Positions 25,929 to 34,804 of a stretch of 64,000 nucleotides of DNA are shown here, piece by piece (position 1 is the stretch's first letter; each line of letters starts with the position of its first letter). This DNA is from Marinobacter sp. es.048 (GTDB taxonomy: Bacteria > Pseudomonadota > Gammaproteobacteria > Pseudomonadales > Oleiphilaceae): the NCBI RefSeq assembly GCF_900188435.1, contig NZ_FYFA01000001.1:682001-746000 (forward strand), given 5' to 3'. Below the pieces are notes generated by a model that was not told the origin of the DNA, made no database searches, and saw only the letters and a list, made by a program, of their open reading frames with translations. A program made the translations under genes and the position numbers.

Positions 25929-26491
25929 CAGCATCAAAGCACTCTCCCCACAGCTTGCGGCACCATTTCCTGGTGGCATCACCCTATCTTGCTGATCCGC
26001 GTTTCCATGGCGGCGTCATCTATATCTGTGAGCATTCCGACGACGGCGCCCTGGGGTTGATGATCAATCACCCGCTGGACATTCATCTGGGCGAAATTCT
26101 GGAACAACTGGATCTGCCAGGAGGTGAACTGGATCTGCCGGTATTCAGCGGTGGTCCGGTGCAGCCGGAGCGCGGCTTTGTGCTGCATCCTTCGGGCACC
26201 GACTGGCAGAACACGGCAAAGGTCACCAACGATGTTTTGCTGACCACATCCCGCGACGTATTGGCGGGCATTGGCCGAGGCGAAGGCCCGGATGAATATC
26301 TGGTGGCCCTCGGTTACTCCGGCTGGAGTGAAGGACAGCTGGAAGAGGAACTGGGCAGCAACGCCTGGCTGACGTGCCCGGCCACCACCGACATCCTGTT
26401 CCGTACTCCCTGGGAGGAGCGCTACAAGGCGGTGCTTAAGCTGATCGGCATTGATCTCAACCAGCTCAGTGAATCGGTTGGTCATGCCTGA
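25925..26491 (+). CDS. yqgE: YqgE/AlgH family protein
   Basis: A 188-residue member of the UPF0301 (YqgE/AlgH) family. HHFLVASPYLADPRF, VIYICEHSDDGALGLMIN, PVFSGGPVQPERGFVLH and ALGYSGWSEGQLEEEL are strongly characteristic. The biochemical function is unknown; AlgH was linked to alginate regulation in Pseudomonas. The start overlaps tonB by 4 bases (ATGA) and the stop overlaps ruvX by 8, so the three are co-translated. Confidence 0.95.
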   Translation: MTASKHSPHSLRHHFLVASPYLADPRFHGGVIYICEHSDDGALGLMINHPLDIHLGEILEQLDLPGGELDLPVFSGGPVQPERGFVLHPSGTDWQNTAKVTNDVLLTTSRDVLAGIGRGEGPDEYLVALGYSGWSEGQLEEELGSNAWLTCPATTDILFRTPWEERYKAVLKLIGIDLNQLSESVGHA

Positions 26492-26906
26492 GCCGGCCAG
26501 CCGTCGCGTAATGGCATTTGATTTTGGTACTCGCCGGATTGGCGTTGCCGTCGGTCAGGAATTGCTTGGATCCGGACAACCGGTGGCGCTGATTCCGGCC
26601 CGAGATGGTATCCCGGATTGGCAACAGATTGAATCCCTGCTCAAGGAGTGGCGCCCGGACCTGGTCGTGGTCGGTCTGCCGCTCAACATGGACGATACCG
26701 AGAATGATATGTGTGCCCGGGCGCGCAAGTTCGGCAAGCGCCTGCATGGTCGCTACCATGTGCCGGTCGAGATGGTGGATGAGCGGCTCACCAGCTTCGA
26801 GGCCAAGGGTGAAGTGATGGCAGCCGGAGGCAGTCGTGACTTTGGCCGTCACGGGGTGGATGACCGGGCTGCGGTGCTGATCCTGGAAACCTTTTTTCAA
26901 CAGTGA
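26484..26906 (+). CDS. ruvX: Putative pre-16S rRNA nuclease / Holliday junction resolvase
   Basis: RuvX/YqgF nuclease, 140 residues, RNase H-like fold. The first catalytic Asp is in MAFDFGTRRIGVAVG, the Glu in DERLTSFEA and the last Asp in VDDRAAVLILE. Family members trim 16S rRNA 5' ends, and a Holliday-junction role has also been proposed. The ATG at 26484 overlaps yqgE; pyrR starts 7 bases after the stop. Confidence 0.93.
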   Translation: MPEPASRRVMAFDFGTRRIGVAVGQELLGSGQPVALIPARDGIPDWQQIESLLKEWRPDLVVVGLPLNMDDTENDMCARARKFGKRLHGRYHVPVEMVDERLTSFEAKGEVMAAGGSRDFGRHGVDDRAAVLILETFFQQ

Positions 26907-26913
26907 GGACCGA

Positions 26914-27423
26914 ATGACAGCATTGCTTGATATTGATCAGTTGCTTGACCAGATGGAATCCGGGCTGCGTCAGGCGCTTGAGCAACGGGGCGTGGAGTCG
27001 CCGGTTCTGATCGGTATACGAACCGGTGGTGTCTGGCTGGCGGATGTGCTCAGCAAGCGTCTGGGTATCGAAGAGCCGTTCGGCGAACTGGACATCTCCT
27101 TCTATCGTGATGATTTCAGCCGCATTGGCCTGAACCCCCGGGTCAAACCCTCCAGTCTGCCCTTCGATACCGAAGGCCGGGACATCATCCTGATTGACGA
27201 TGTCATCATGAGCGGCCGGACCATTCGGGCCGCGATGAACGAGATCTTCGATTATGGCCGCCCAGCCAGTATCATACTGGCCACCCTGATTGACCTCGGC
27301 GCTCGGGAATTGCCCATCCAGCCGGATGTGGCTGGCAGGACAATGGCGCTGGAATCCCATCAGCGCGTCAAGCTGCGTGGCCCAGACCCGCTCCGTATTG
27401 AGCTTCAGGAAGCCGGACAATAA
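26914..27423 (+). CDS. pyrR: PyrR bifunctional regulator / uracil phosphoribosyltransferase
   Basis: A 169-residue type I phosphoribosyltransferase. The PRPP loop is IILIDDVIMSGRTIRAAMN; GIRTGGVWLAD and PEHD-like flexible-loop segments flank it. In Bacillus PyrR attenuates pyr mRNA in response to UMP; in Pseudomonas it is also beside pyrB and regulates it. I see no clear PyrR-binding antiterminator in the 27-base gap to pyrB, so enzymatic or distant regulatory roles are both possible. Confidence 0.93.
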   Translation: MTALLDIDQLLDQMESGLRQALEQRGVESPVLIGIRTGGVWLADVLSKRLGIEEPFGELDISFYRDDFSRIGLNPRVKPSSLPFDTEGRDIILIDDVIMSGRTIRAAMNEIFDYGRPASIILATLIDLGARELPIQPDVAGRTMALESHQRVKLRGPDPLRIELQEAGQ

Positions 27424-27450
27424 TCCTCCGAATCAGATAACAGGCGACCC

Positions 27451-28464
27451 ATGACCGCGAACGACTCTTCCCCGCACCACTTGCAGCTGACCCGGGATGG
27501 TCAGTTGCGGCATTTTCTCACCCTCGACGGTCTCGATCGCGCCTTGCTGACCGACATTCTGGATACCGCGGACTCCTTTATCGAAGTGGGCGAGCGCACG
27601 ATCAAGAAAGTGCCCCTGCTCCGGGGCAGGACCGTGGTGAACCTGTTTTTCGAGTCCAGCACCCGCACCCGCAGCACCTTTGAACTGGCGGCCAAGCGCC
27701 TGTCTGCCGATGTGCTCAACCTGGATATCAGCACCTCGGCCACCTCCAAGGGCGAATCCCTGTCTGACACCTTGCTGAACCTGGAAGCCATGGCCAGCGA
27801 CATGTTCGTGGTCCGACATTCACAGAGTGGTGCGCCGCACTTTATTGCTGAGAGCGTGACTCCGGGGGTGGCGATTATCAACGCCGGTGATGGCCGTCAT
27901 GCGCACCCGACCCAGGCCATGCTGGATATGCTTACCATACGCCAGCACAAAGGACAGTTCGAGGGGCTGAAAGTCGCCATTGTTGGTGACGTGCTGCACT
28001 CACGGGTGGCCCGCTCCCAGATTCGGGCCCTGAATGAACTGGGTGCCGAAGAAGTGCGCATCATTGCCCCGGGCACCCTGCTTCCCAAAGACGTGGAAAG
28101 CCTGGGATGCACCATCGAGTACGATATGGCCCGCGGGATGAAGGATCTGGATGTGGTGATTATGCTGCGTCTTCAGAAAGAACGGATGGAAGGGGCATTG
28201 CTGCCGAGCGAGCGGGAATTCTATCGGCTATACGGCCTGAACCAGCAGAAGCTGGCGCTGGCTCACCCGGAATGCATCGTTATGCACCCGGGGCCCATCA
28301 ACCGGGGCGTTGAAATCGAATCCGCAGTGGCCGACGGCCCGCAATCGGTAATTCTGAACCAGGTGACCAACGGCATTGCCATCCGGATGGCGGTTATGTC
28401 CATGGCCATGGGTGGTCAGGTTTCCGAACGGCAGCAGAAATTGAGTGAGAGGGGCCAGGCATGA
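27451..28464 (+). CDS. pyrB: Aspartate carbamoyltransferase catalytic chain
   Basis: Condenses carbamoyl phosphate and aspartate into carbamoyl-aspartate, the committed step of pyrimidine synthesis. 337 residues, about 25 longer than the E. coli chain at the N-terminus. It has [14 protein letters not shown] (carbamoyl-phosphate site), [11 protein letters not shown] and [12 protein letters not shown]. No pyrI regulatory gene is next to it; the partner is the inactive dihydroorotase PyrC', which overlaps its stop by 4 bases (ATGA). That is the class-A, dodecameric arrangement known in Pseudomonas. Confidence 0.97.
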   Translation: MTANDSSPHHLQLTRDGQLRHFLTLDGLDRALLTDILDTADSFIEVGERTIKKVPLLRGRTVVNLFFESSTRTRSTFELAAKRLSADVLNLDISTSATSKGESLSDTLLNLEAMASDMFVVRHSQSGAPHFIAESVTPGVAIINAGDGRHAHPTQAMLDMLTIRQHKGQFEGLKVAIVGDVLHSRVARSQIRALNELGAEEVRIIAPGTLLPKDVESLGCTIEYDMARGMKDLDVVIMLRLQKERMEGALLPSEREFYRLYGLNQQKLALAHPECIVMHPGPINRGVEIESAVADGPQSVILNQVTNGIAIRMAVMSMAMGGQVSERQQKLSERGQA

Positions 28465-29765
28465 GCAGTGTGAACACGTCGGGAAGCAGTCTGAAGATCA
28501 CCGGAGGCCGACTGTTCGATGGTCAGGGTGCAGAGCAGGAAAATACCGCACTGCTGATTCGGAATGGCCGGATTGCCGCTATGGGAGAGGCCGCTGCCCG
28601 GGAAACGGCCGACGAGACTATCAACGCAGAAAACGGCGTGATCACGCCGGGGTTTGTGGATCTGTGCTGTAACCTCCGTGAGCCGGGCAATGGCCAGAAA
28701 GGTAACATCGCCTCCGAGACGCTGGCGGCGGCCCATGGCGGTTTCACCACGGTGTGTGCCTCGCCGGAGACCTCGCCGGTAAACGATTCCAGTGCGGTCA
28801 CCCATCTGATCCGTGACGGTGCTGCCAGCCGTTCGCCCATCCAGGTTTTGCCCATTGGTGCGATTACCCGGGGTCTTGAGGGCGATCTGCTCAGCGACAT
28901 GGCCGGCCTGGCTTCAGCTGGCTGTGTCGCAGTCGGTAATGGCTCCCGCGGCGTGCGCAATGCTCGCATTTTGCGCCGTTGCATGGCCTACGCCCAGACC
29001 TTTGGTTTGACAGTGATGTTCAGCCCCGAGAACCAGGCCCTGGCCGCCGACGGCTACGCCCACGATGGTCTGGTGACCTCACGGTTGGGCCTGCTCGGTA
29101 TTCCGGAAGTGGCGGAAACCGCTGCCGTAATGGAAATGTTGTTGCTCGCGGAGGAAACCGGGGTACGTTTGCACTTGAGCCAGCTCTCCTGCGGTCGCAG
29201 TGTTGAAATGCTGGCCGATGCACGCCGCCGGGGTATTGCGGTAACCGCCGACGTGGCCATGCACCAGCTGGTGTTCACCGAGGATGCCCTGGCCGGCTTC
29301 GACAGCCGCTTCCATGTCCGGCCACCACTGCGCGGCGAGAGCGATCGCAAGGCCCTGATTGCCGGTGTCCGGGACGGTGTAATTGATGCCATCGTCAGCC
29401 AGCATCAGCCCCACGATACCGCCGCCAAGCAGGCGCCCATGGCAGCCACCGAGCCGGGCCTGTCCAGCATCGAAAGTTTGCTGTCGCTGGGTCTGGAGCT
29501 GGTAGAAATGAACGAACTTGCGCTGCCTGAACTGATCCGGGCACTGACCAGCGGTCCGGCCTCCGTGCTTGGCCGGACGGCCCGTCTGGCAGAAGGCGAA
29601 ACGGCCGATATCTGCCTGTTTGATCCCGATGCCTTCTGGACGCCGGATTCGAAAACACTGGTTTCGGCCGGTCGCCATGCGCCGGTGACCGACCGCGAAC
29701 TGCCGGGCGTTATCCGACTCACCCTGAGTGAAGGCCGAAAGGCCTGGCCCCGGCCAGCGGTCTGA
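28461..29765 (+). CDS. pyrC': Dihydroorotase-like noncatalytic ATCase partner PyrC'
   Basis: A 434-residue dihydroorotase homolog that has lost key metal ligands. Where active enzymes have DxHxHLREPG it reads [11 protein letters not shown], so both His of the HxH pair are missing, although NLREPG and VNDSS remain. In Pseudomonas the equivalent protein has no dihydroorotase activity but is needed to assemble active aspartate carbamoyltransferase. The 4-base overlap with pyrB supports a 1:1 complex. True dihydroorotase must be encoded elsewhere. Confidence 0.93.
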   Translation: MSSVNTSGSSLKITGGRLFDGQGAEQENTALLIRNGRIAAMGEAAARETADETINAENGVITPGFVDLCCNLREPGNGQKGNIASETLAAAHGGFTTVCASPETSPVNDSSAVTHLIRDGAASRSPIQVLPIGAITRGLEGDLLSDMAGLASAGCVAVGNGSRGVRNARILRRCMAYAQTFGLTVMFSPENQALAADGYAHDGLVTSRLGLLGIPEVAETAAVMEMLLLAEETGVRLHLSQLSCGRSVEMLADARRRGIAVTADVAMHQLVFTEDALAGFDSRFHVRPPLRGESDRKALIAGVRDGVIDAIVSQHQPHDTAAKQAPMAATEPGLSSIESLLSLGLELVEMNELALPELIRALTSGPASVLGRTARLAEGETADICLFDPDAFWTPDSKTLVSAGRHAPVTDRELPGVIRLTLSEGRKAWPRPAV

Positions 29766-29772
29766 TCCTGCT

Positions 29773-29810
29773 CACTTTCCGAAAGTGCGGCAGAGGTTGC
29801 GGAACCTCTG
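29773..29810 (+). promoter_or_regulatory. Tandem hairpins after the pyr genes
   Basis: Two adjoining stems: CACTTT/AAAGTG around CCG at 29773-29787, then CAGAGGTT/AACCTCTG around GCGG at 29791-29810, beginning 8 bases after the pyrC' stop. No T-run follows, so a factor-dependent terminator or 3'-end protecting structure is likelier than an intrinsic terminator. Confidence 0.45.
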
Positions 29811-29978
29811 TCGACACCATCACAGAATCCCCCCCCTTTTGCTGAAAACCCCTTGATGGCAGGCACCTGTGCCAACGTATTCTTGTAGCCGTCGTCCTAT
29901 GGTCGACCAAGGAAAGCGTGGCCTGGCCGGTACATTCTTAGAGACCGGCGCCCGACAATAATAATCAGGAGTCATCCC

Positions 29979-31016
29979 GTGAAATCAGCAAACCTCCCCC
30001 AGCGGGTAGCCATGGCGGCTGCCCTCTGTGCAAGCCTGGCCTTTCCCTCGATGGGTCAGGCACAGGCACAGAACGAGCCTCTGGAACGCAGTTTTTGCGT
30101 TTTTGATCCGGTTGGTGCCAATGGCCCCCTGTTTGCCATCACCAAGACCTTCCAGCCGGTTGCCTTGAAAAACGGTATCAAGCTGGATCTTCGCGCCTAC
30201 ACCGATGAGAAGGTTGCCGCCGAGGACTTCAAGGCAGGGCAGTGCGACGCCGTTCTGCTTACCGGCACCCGGGCCCGGGAATTCAACACGTTCACCGGCA
30301 GCCTTGAAGCCATGGGCGCGGTCCCGGGCGAAGAGGAAATGCGGCTGCTGTACAACACCCTGAGCCAGCCCAAGGCCCGGCCGTTCCTGATTGATGGCCC
30401 CTACGAGGTGGCCGGTGTGTTCCCGGGGGGTGCCATTTACCTGCACACCCGTGACCGCGCTATCGATTCGGTCGAGAAGCTGCAGGGCAAACGGATTGCC
30501 ACCCTGGATTACGATCAGGCCTCCGTGCGGATGGTTCGCCATGTGGGCGCATCCGTGGTGGGATCCAATTCCGCCAACTTTGCCGGCAAGTTCAATAATG
30601 GCAGCGTGGATCTGGCCTACGCGCCGGCCGTCGCCTACACCCCGCTGGAACTTTACAAGGGCGTTCAGCCCAATGGGGCAGTGGTCAAATATGCCCTTGG
30701 GTATATGAATTTCCAGGTGATCATCCACCGGGACCGGTTCCCGGATTCGGCGGGCCAGATGGTGCGCGACCAGGCCATCAAGCGCATTGATGAGGCCTAC
30801 GAAATCATCGCCCAGGCGGAAGCCGAGATCCCGCAAGAGGTCTGGATGCAATTGCCCCGGGAAGACACTGCCGAATACGACAAGATGCTGCGCAAAGTGC
30901 GCCTGTCGTTACTGGAGGACGGTGTTTACGATGAGCGGGCCATCAAGTTAATGAAGGCGATCCGGTGCCGGGTAGATGCGACTCGCTCCGAGTGCGCTTC
31001 TGTGGCTGGAACCTGA
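29979..31016 (+). CDS. Putative periplasmic solute-binding protein (TRAP-associated)
   Basis: A 345-residue secreted protein: a signal peptide (residues ~1-30, ending near GQAQA), then a type II periplasmic-binding-protein-like body. GAVPGEEEMRLLYNTLSQ, GGAIYLHTRDRAIDSVEKL, KRIATLDYDQASVRMV and GYMNFQVIIHRDRFP recall a poorly studied family of putative solute-binding proteins that accompany TatT-type TRAP genes. The GTG at 29979 has CAGGAG seven bases before it. The likely partners are the TatT lipoprotein and TRAP permease 600 bases downstream, beyond hupB on the other strand. Ligand unknown. Confidence 0.7.
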   Translation: MKSANLPQRVAMAAALCASLAFPSMGQAQAQNEPLERSFCVFDPVGANGPLFAITKTFQPVALKNGIKLDLRAYTDEKVAAEDFKAGQCDAVLLTGTRAREFNTFTGSLEAMGAVPGEEEMRLLYNTLSQPKARPFLIDGPYEVAGVFPGGAIYLHTRDRAIDSVEKLQGKRIATLDYDQASVRMVRHVGASVVGSNSANFAGKFNNGSVDLAYAPAVAYTPLELYKGVQPNGAVVKYALGYMNFQVIIHRDRFPDSAGQMVRDQAIKRIDEAYEIIAQAEAEIPQEVWMQLPREDTAEYDKMLRKVRLSLLEDGVYDERAIKLMKAIRCRVDATRSECASVAGT

Positions 31017-31029
31017 GGCCGGAGTGAAG

Positions 31030-31051
31030 CAGGCCCGCGTCTGCGGGCCTG
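31030..31051. terminator. Hairpin between binding protein and hupB
   Basis: CAGGCCCGC and GCGGGCCTG arms enclose a four-base loop in the 42-base gap between the two convergent genes. There is no strong T-run on either side, so termination efficiency is uncertain. Confidence 0.55.
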
Positions 31052-31058
31052 TACCTGA

Positions 31059-31331
31059 CTAGCGTATATCGTCTTTCAGAGCCTTGCCGGCCTTGAAGCC
31101 CACAGTCTTACTGGCAGGGATCCGAATGGTCTCGCCGGTTTGCGGGTTGCGTCCGTCCCGCGCCTCGCGGCTGCGGATGTTGAAGGTACCAAAGCCGATC
31201 AGGGTGACATCTTCGCCTCTTGAGGCGGCGGCCGACACCTGGTCGGTAAACGCGGTAATCACTTCGCTGGCCTTGTCTCTGGTCAGGCCTGTGCGGTCGG
31301 CAATGGCCGCGGCGAGTTCAGGTTTGCGCAT
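31059..31331 (-). CDS. hupB: DNA-binding protein HU
   Basis: A 90-residue histone-like HU protein. MRKPELAAAIADRTGLT, LIGFGTFNIRSREARDGRNPQTG (the beta-arm with its conserved RxxRxGRNP) and KTVGFKAGKALKDDI are diagnostic. It bends DNA and organises the nucleoid as a dimer. It lies between two plus-strand TRAP genes and is transcribed against them. Whether this copy is the alpha or beta chain cannot be decided from sequence alone. Confidence 0.93.
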   Translation of the reverse strand: MRKPELAAAIADRTGLTRDKASEVITAFTDQVSAAASRGEDVTLIGFGTFNIRSREARDGRNPQTGETIRIPASKTVGFKAGKALKDDIR

Positions 31332-31626
31332 CGGATATTCCTTTTATTGTATTTGTGTTTGTTCAGTCTGGTCCTGGCCGGAATCACAACGACTCACGGT
31401 TGCTCCAATCTATAGTGGCTCCTGGCCCATTGTGCAAACCCGTGGGCGGCGGAAGTGTGTGTAATTTGACGTCATTTGCGGCATCGGTCGCATAAAAACA
31501 GGACCTCGTACGCCATAATGCGTGCCTGGTTACAGTCTGTAACAAACGGGTTCGTCCGACTGAGTCTGGACCGTGCGAGCGCAGCAGAACTGCATCAGAA
31601 CAAAAAACGCAAAAGGTGAAGAAGGT

Positions 31627-32691
31627 ATGAGCCATTTCCGGAATCCCTCCCGCAAGGCGCTTTTTTCGGTGCGCCGTTTACGTAACCTCGTGGCGGCTTC
31701 CACGGCCAGTGTTGTCCTGAGCGGCTGTGGTGTGGTCAATCACATGATTTACAAGACCACCGGGGATGTGATGCAGGGCTTTTCCCGAAATCACACGGTG
31801 CCCTTTCTGATGGAGAGCAATGATCTGGCCATGGGTTGCGCCATGAGCGAGGCGACCGCGCCATTGCTGATGTCCTTCGGCCGAGTGACCAATGAGCCGG
31901 ACCAGCTGGCGGTGATGCTCTACCTCTCTGCCGGCGGCTGCGCCGAGGAAGAAGCCAGGGAGCATGAGTTGGCCGCCCTTGCCGCCATGCACGCCATGAA
32001 CGGGAACGCTGCCGAAGATGCCATGATTCGCCAGAAGCGGGCCCATACCCTTGCCGCGCGGCGTTATTACACGGCCTGGCAGCACCACAATGCTCATTAC
32101 GGCAATCCTGCCGACGGCGAGTGCCCGGATTTTGATGACGACATGGACGAGTTTATTTACATGGCTGGCCTGCTGTCCGGTCTTCAGGCCCTGAACGCCC
32201 AGATTCAGTCCACTTCGTCCATTGGGGTGCCGGCCAACGTTGGTTCCATTGCGGCCCGGGCCACGAGCTGCCTCGATAATGAAAAATGGTGGGGTGCGCC
32301 TATGGCACTGAGAGCAACGGTCTGGGCGATGATCCCGGGCGCCCAGCCAGAGGGCGAGGATGCGTTTGAGCGGCTGGCCGTTGCCGGCGAGCAGGGTGAT
32401 GCTGCAGGTGTCCGCTTGCCTCACGTATTCCATGCCATCGCGGCCCTGAACAAGGGGGATGAGTCGATGGTGCGGGACGTAATTCGGGAGCACGCTGAAT
32501 CTGTCGAGAATACTCCGGCCAACGAGGACTGGCGATTCGTGGACGCCATGGCAACCGACATGATTGTCGCGGTGTCTGATCGTCTGTGGGTTGAAAATAC
32601 CGGGCACCGTACGCCCATGGGTCAGCTTGGCACCTTCTGGGATGACCGGCAGGAAGAGGTCGAAACCATGGATCTGGACGATCTGCTGTAA
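31627..32691 (+). CDS. TRAP transporter TatT-like lipoprotein
   Basis: A 354-residue lipoprotein. The signal peptide has paired Arg (VRRLRNL) and a lipobox LSGC near residue 36. The body is nearly all alpha-helical and Cys-containing (MGCAM, AGGCAEE, TSCLDN), and shows short repeat-like helices (LAALAAMHAMNG, AARRYYTAWQHH). This fits the TatT family of TRAP-associated, TPR-like lipoproteins first described as Tp0956 in Treponema, which form trimers that hold binding proteins at the periplasmic face. The ATG at 31627 is chosen over upstream starts because the signal peptide begins there. The TRAP permease gene follows by 26 bases. Confidence 0.72.
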   Translation: MSHFRNPSRKALFSVRRLRNLVAASTASVVLSGCGVVNHMIYKTTGDVMQGFSRNHTVPFLMESNDLAMGCAMSEATAPLLMSFGRVTNEPDQLAVMLYLSAGGCAEEEAREHELAALAAMHAMNGNAAEDAMIRQKRAHTLAARRYYTAWQHHNAHYGNPADGECPDFDDDMDEFIYMAGLLSGLQALNAQIQSTSSIGVPANVGSIAARATSCLDNEKWWGAPMALRATVWAMIPGAQPEGEDAFERLAVAGEQGDAAGVRLPHVFHAIAALNKGDESMVRDVIREHAESVENTPANEDWRFVDAMATDMIVAVSDRLWVENTGHRTPMGQLGTFWDDRQEEVETMDLDDLL

Positions 32692-32717
32692 CCACTCCCT
32701 ACCCAGAGTAATCAGTT

Positions 32718-34781
32718 ATGTCGAAGGGCAGTTTTCATCGTAGCGGGCTGGAGTGGTTTTCATCGCTGCCGGCCTGTCTGCTGTTGCTGGCGGTGGTCAT
32801 CTTCTCCACGAGCAGTGACATCCACAACCAGATGTTGCGCGGGGGTGAGCAGCTCTGGAGTGGCTACTACAAGTTGCGGATGGACCCGGTTCAGCCCACC
32901 TGCGACCCGACCCGAGACATTGAGGCGGCGGTAGCTGCGGAAATGGCTGCCGATGACGAGGCGGATGACCCCATGGCGGCGTTGCTGGGGCCGGAGGAAA
33001 AAGACCCGGCCGATGTCCGGCTCGCGATCGAACGGGCGGTTGCTGACTGCCGCGAGGCCCACCGGAACTTTGAGCATCTCAGTGACCGGCTGACACCGGG
33101 TGTAAAAGCCTATCGGGCCGTCGAGCTGTTCATTGCCGACCTGATCGCCTTTGGCCTGGAGTCACAGCGTTTTGTTCTGGTGATCCTGGTCATGTTGTGT
33201 GCGGTCACCGCGACCCTCACTCGTCACCATATCGCCATGCGTGCCATGGAAACCCGGCTGGATTACACCGTCTCCCACACTCTTCAAACCATCGCCAATG
33301 CCATGCTGCTGGGCTCGAGCGCGATCTTCCGCCAATCCAGCCTTGGTTCAGACACGACGGTCTCTTCGGAAGAGCTACTGCTGCACAATTTCTGGATTGT
33401 CGGTTTCGCCTGCCTGACGCTGGCCAGCCTGTACCGGCTATTTCGGGTGCCGGATAATCTCCGGGAAGGCGGCAGCCTGAACAAGGCCTTCCTGGCCGTT
33501 CCACTCTATACCGTGATGTGTCTGATCTCCGGCACCTATTTCGCCCTGATCGGACACGCGTCGGGGATTGGTATCTATCTCGGCAAGATGATGGAGCTGT
33601 CCGACATGTTCCTGAATGTCGGCCTTTACGTTTGGGTGGGCATGATGCTGAAGCAGACCCGCCTGGCCACCCTGGTGTTCAATGTCTTCCGGCCCTGGCG
33701 TATGCCGCCGGAAATGCTGGCAGTTGTAGCGGTTCTGGTCGCTGCCGTGCCCACGGCCTACACCGGTGCGTCTGGCATCTTCGTCATCGCGGCCGGTGCC
33801 GTGATCTACAGTGAGCTGCGTGCGGCCGGCGCCCGGCGGCATCTGGCCCTGGCGGCGACCGCCATGTCCGGTTCCCTGGGCGTGGTTTTGCGCCCCTGCC
33901 TGCTGGTGGTTGTGATTGCCTATCTGAACCGGGAAGTCACCACCGATGAGCTGTTTGGCTGGGGTATCTGGGTATTCGTGCTGACCGCCACGATGTTTGC
34001 GATTGTGGCCCTGAGTGTGAATCGTCAGAGCCAGTTTAACCTGGCGCCCTCTGCCGAAGCCTTCCCGGCCATGACGCAGGCGTTCAAACCCCTGATTCCC
34101 TATGTTCTGGTGATCGCTGCCGTGGTGCTGTTCTACCGTCTGGCCCTGGATGTGGGGATGGATGAATTCTCGGCGCCAAGGCTGCTACCGGTGATCATGC
34201 TGGCAATCCTTGTGTACGAGCATGTCAGCCTGAAAAACCGGAAAGGCAAAGCCTCGGGGGAGATCAACCATCAGGGCCTGGAGCGAAGTCTCCGTGGCGC
34301 CACCAACGATACGACGGCGGAAATTGGCGCGCTACTTCTGTTGCTGGGTCTGTCGGTCAGCATCGGTGGGGTGATCGAACGGGCGCACCTGATGGAGGCG
34401 TTCCCACAGTCGTTTGACAGTGCCTGGTCGGCAATGCTGCTGATGGTGGTGATTCTGGTGATCCTGGGCATGATCATGGACGCGTTCGGTGCGGTGATTC
34501 TTGTGACGGCCACCGTTGCCACGATTGCCTATTCCAGCGGCATTCATCCGATCCATTTCTGGATGGTGACCCTGGTGGCATTTGAACTTGGCTACCTGAG
34601 CCCGCCGGTAGCCCTGAACCATCTGCTTACCCGGCAGGTGGTTGGAGAGGCGGAAGTGCTGGCGGCGCAGGAGGAAACGGGGACTTTTTATCAGCGCCAT
34701 GAGCGTATCATCATGCCGCTGATTGCCATGGGGATTTCGCTGGTGCTGGTGGCCTTCATACCCCTTATTTTTTACGCCTGA
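32718..34781 (+). CDS. TRAP transporter fused permease (DctQM-like)
   Basis: An integral membrane protein of 687 residues. One N-terminal hydrophobic segment is followed by a charged stretch rich in Glu/Asp/Ala (~residues 55-135). Then come several hydrophobic segments that may correspond to the small DctQ-type subunit, and a DctM-type large subunit with AYTGASGIFVIAAGA, ATAMSGSLGVVLRPC and the terminal segment HFWMVTLVAFELGYLSPPVALN. TRAP systems import organic acids or similar solutes with a sodium or proton gradient. The acidic insertion after the first helix is unusual. It follows the TatT lipoprotein; the substrate is unknown. Confidence 0.85.
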   Translation: MSKGSFHRSGLEWFSSLPACLLLLAVVIFSTSSDIHNQMLRGGEQLWSGYYKLRMDPVQPTCDPTRDIEAAVAAEMAADDEADDPMAALLGPEEKDPADVRLAIERAVADCREAHRNFEHLSDRLTPGVKAYRAVELFIADLIAFGLESQRFVLVILVMLCAVTATLTRHHIAMRAMETRLDYTVSHTLQTIANAMLLGSSAIFRQSSLGSDTTVSSEELLLHNFWIVGFACLTLASLYRLFRVPDNLREGGSLNKAFLAVPLYTVMCLISGTYFALIGHASGIGIYLGKMMELSDMFLNVGLYVWVGMMLKQTRLATLVFNVFRPWRMPPEMLAVVAVLVAAVPTAYTGASGIFVIAAGAVIYSELRAAGARRHLALAATAMSGSLGVVLRPCLLVVVIAYLNREVTTDELFGWGIWVFVLTATMFAIVALSVNRQSQFNLAPSAEAFPAMTQAFKPLIPYVLVIAAVVLFYRLALDVGMDEFSAPRLLPVIMLAILVYEHVSLKNRKGKASGEINHQGLERSLRGATNDTTAEIGALLLLLGLSVSIGGVIERAHLMEAFPQSFDSAWSAMLLMVVILVILGMIMDAFGAVILVTATVATIAYSSGIHPIHFWMVTLVAFELGYLSPPVALNHLLTRQVVGEAEVLAAQEETGTFYQRHERIIMPLIAMGISLVLVAFIPLIFYA

Positions 34782-34804
34782 GGTTTTTGGTGTTGGCTCT
34801 CTGT

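Noticed and set aside
27424..27450. PyrR-binding antiterminator between pyrR and pyrB
   Set aside because: The gap is only 27 bases and shows no stem-loop or terminator.
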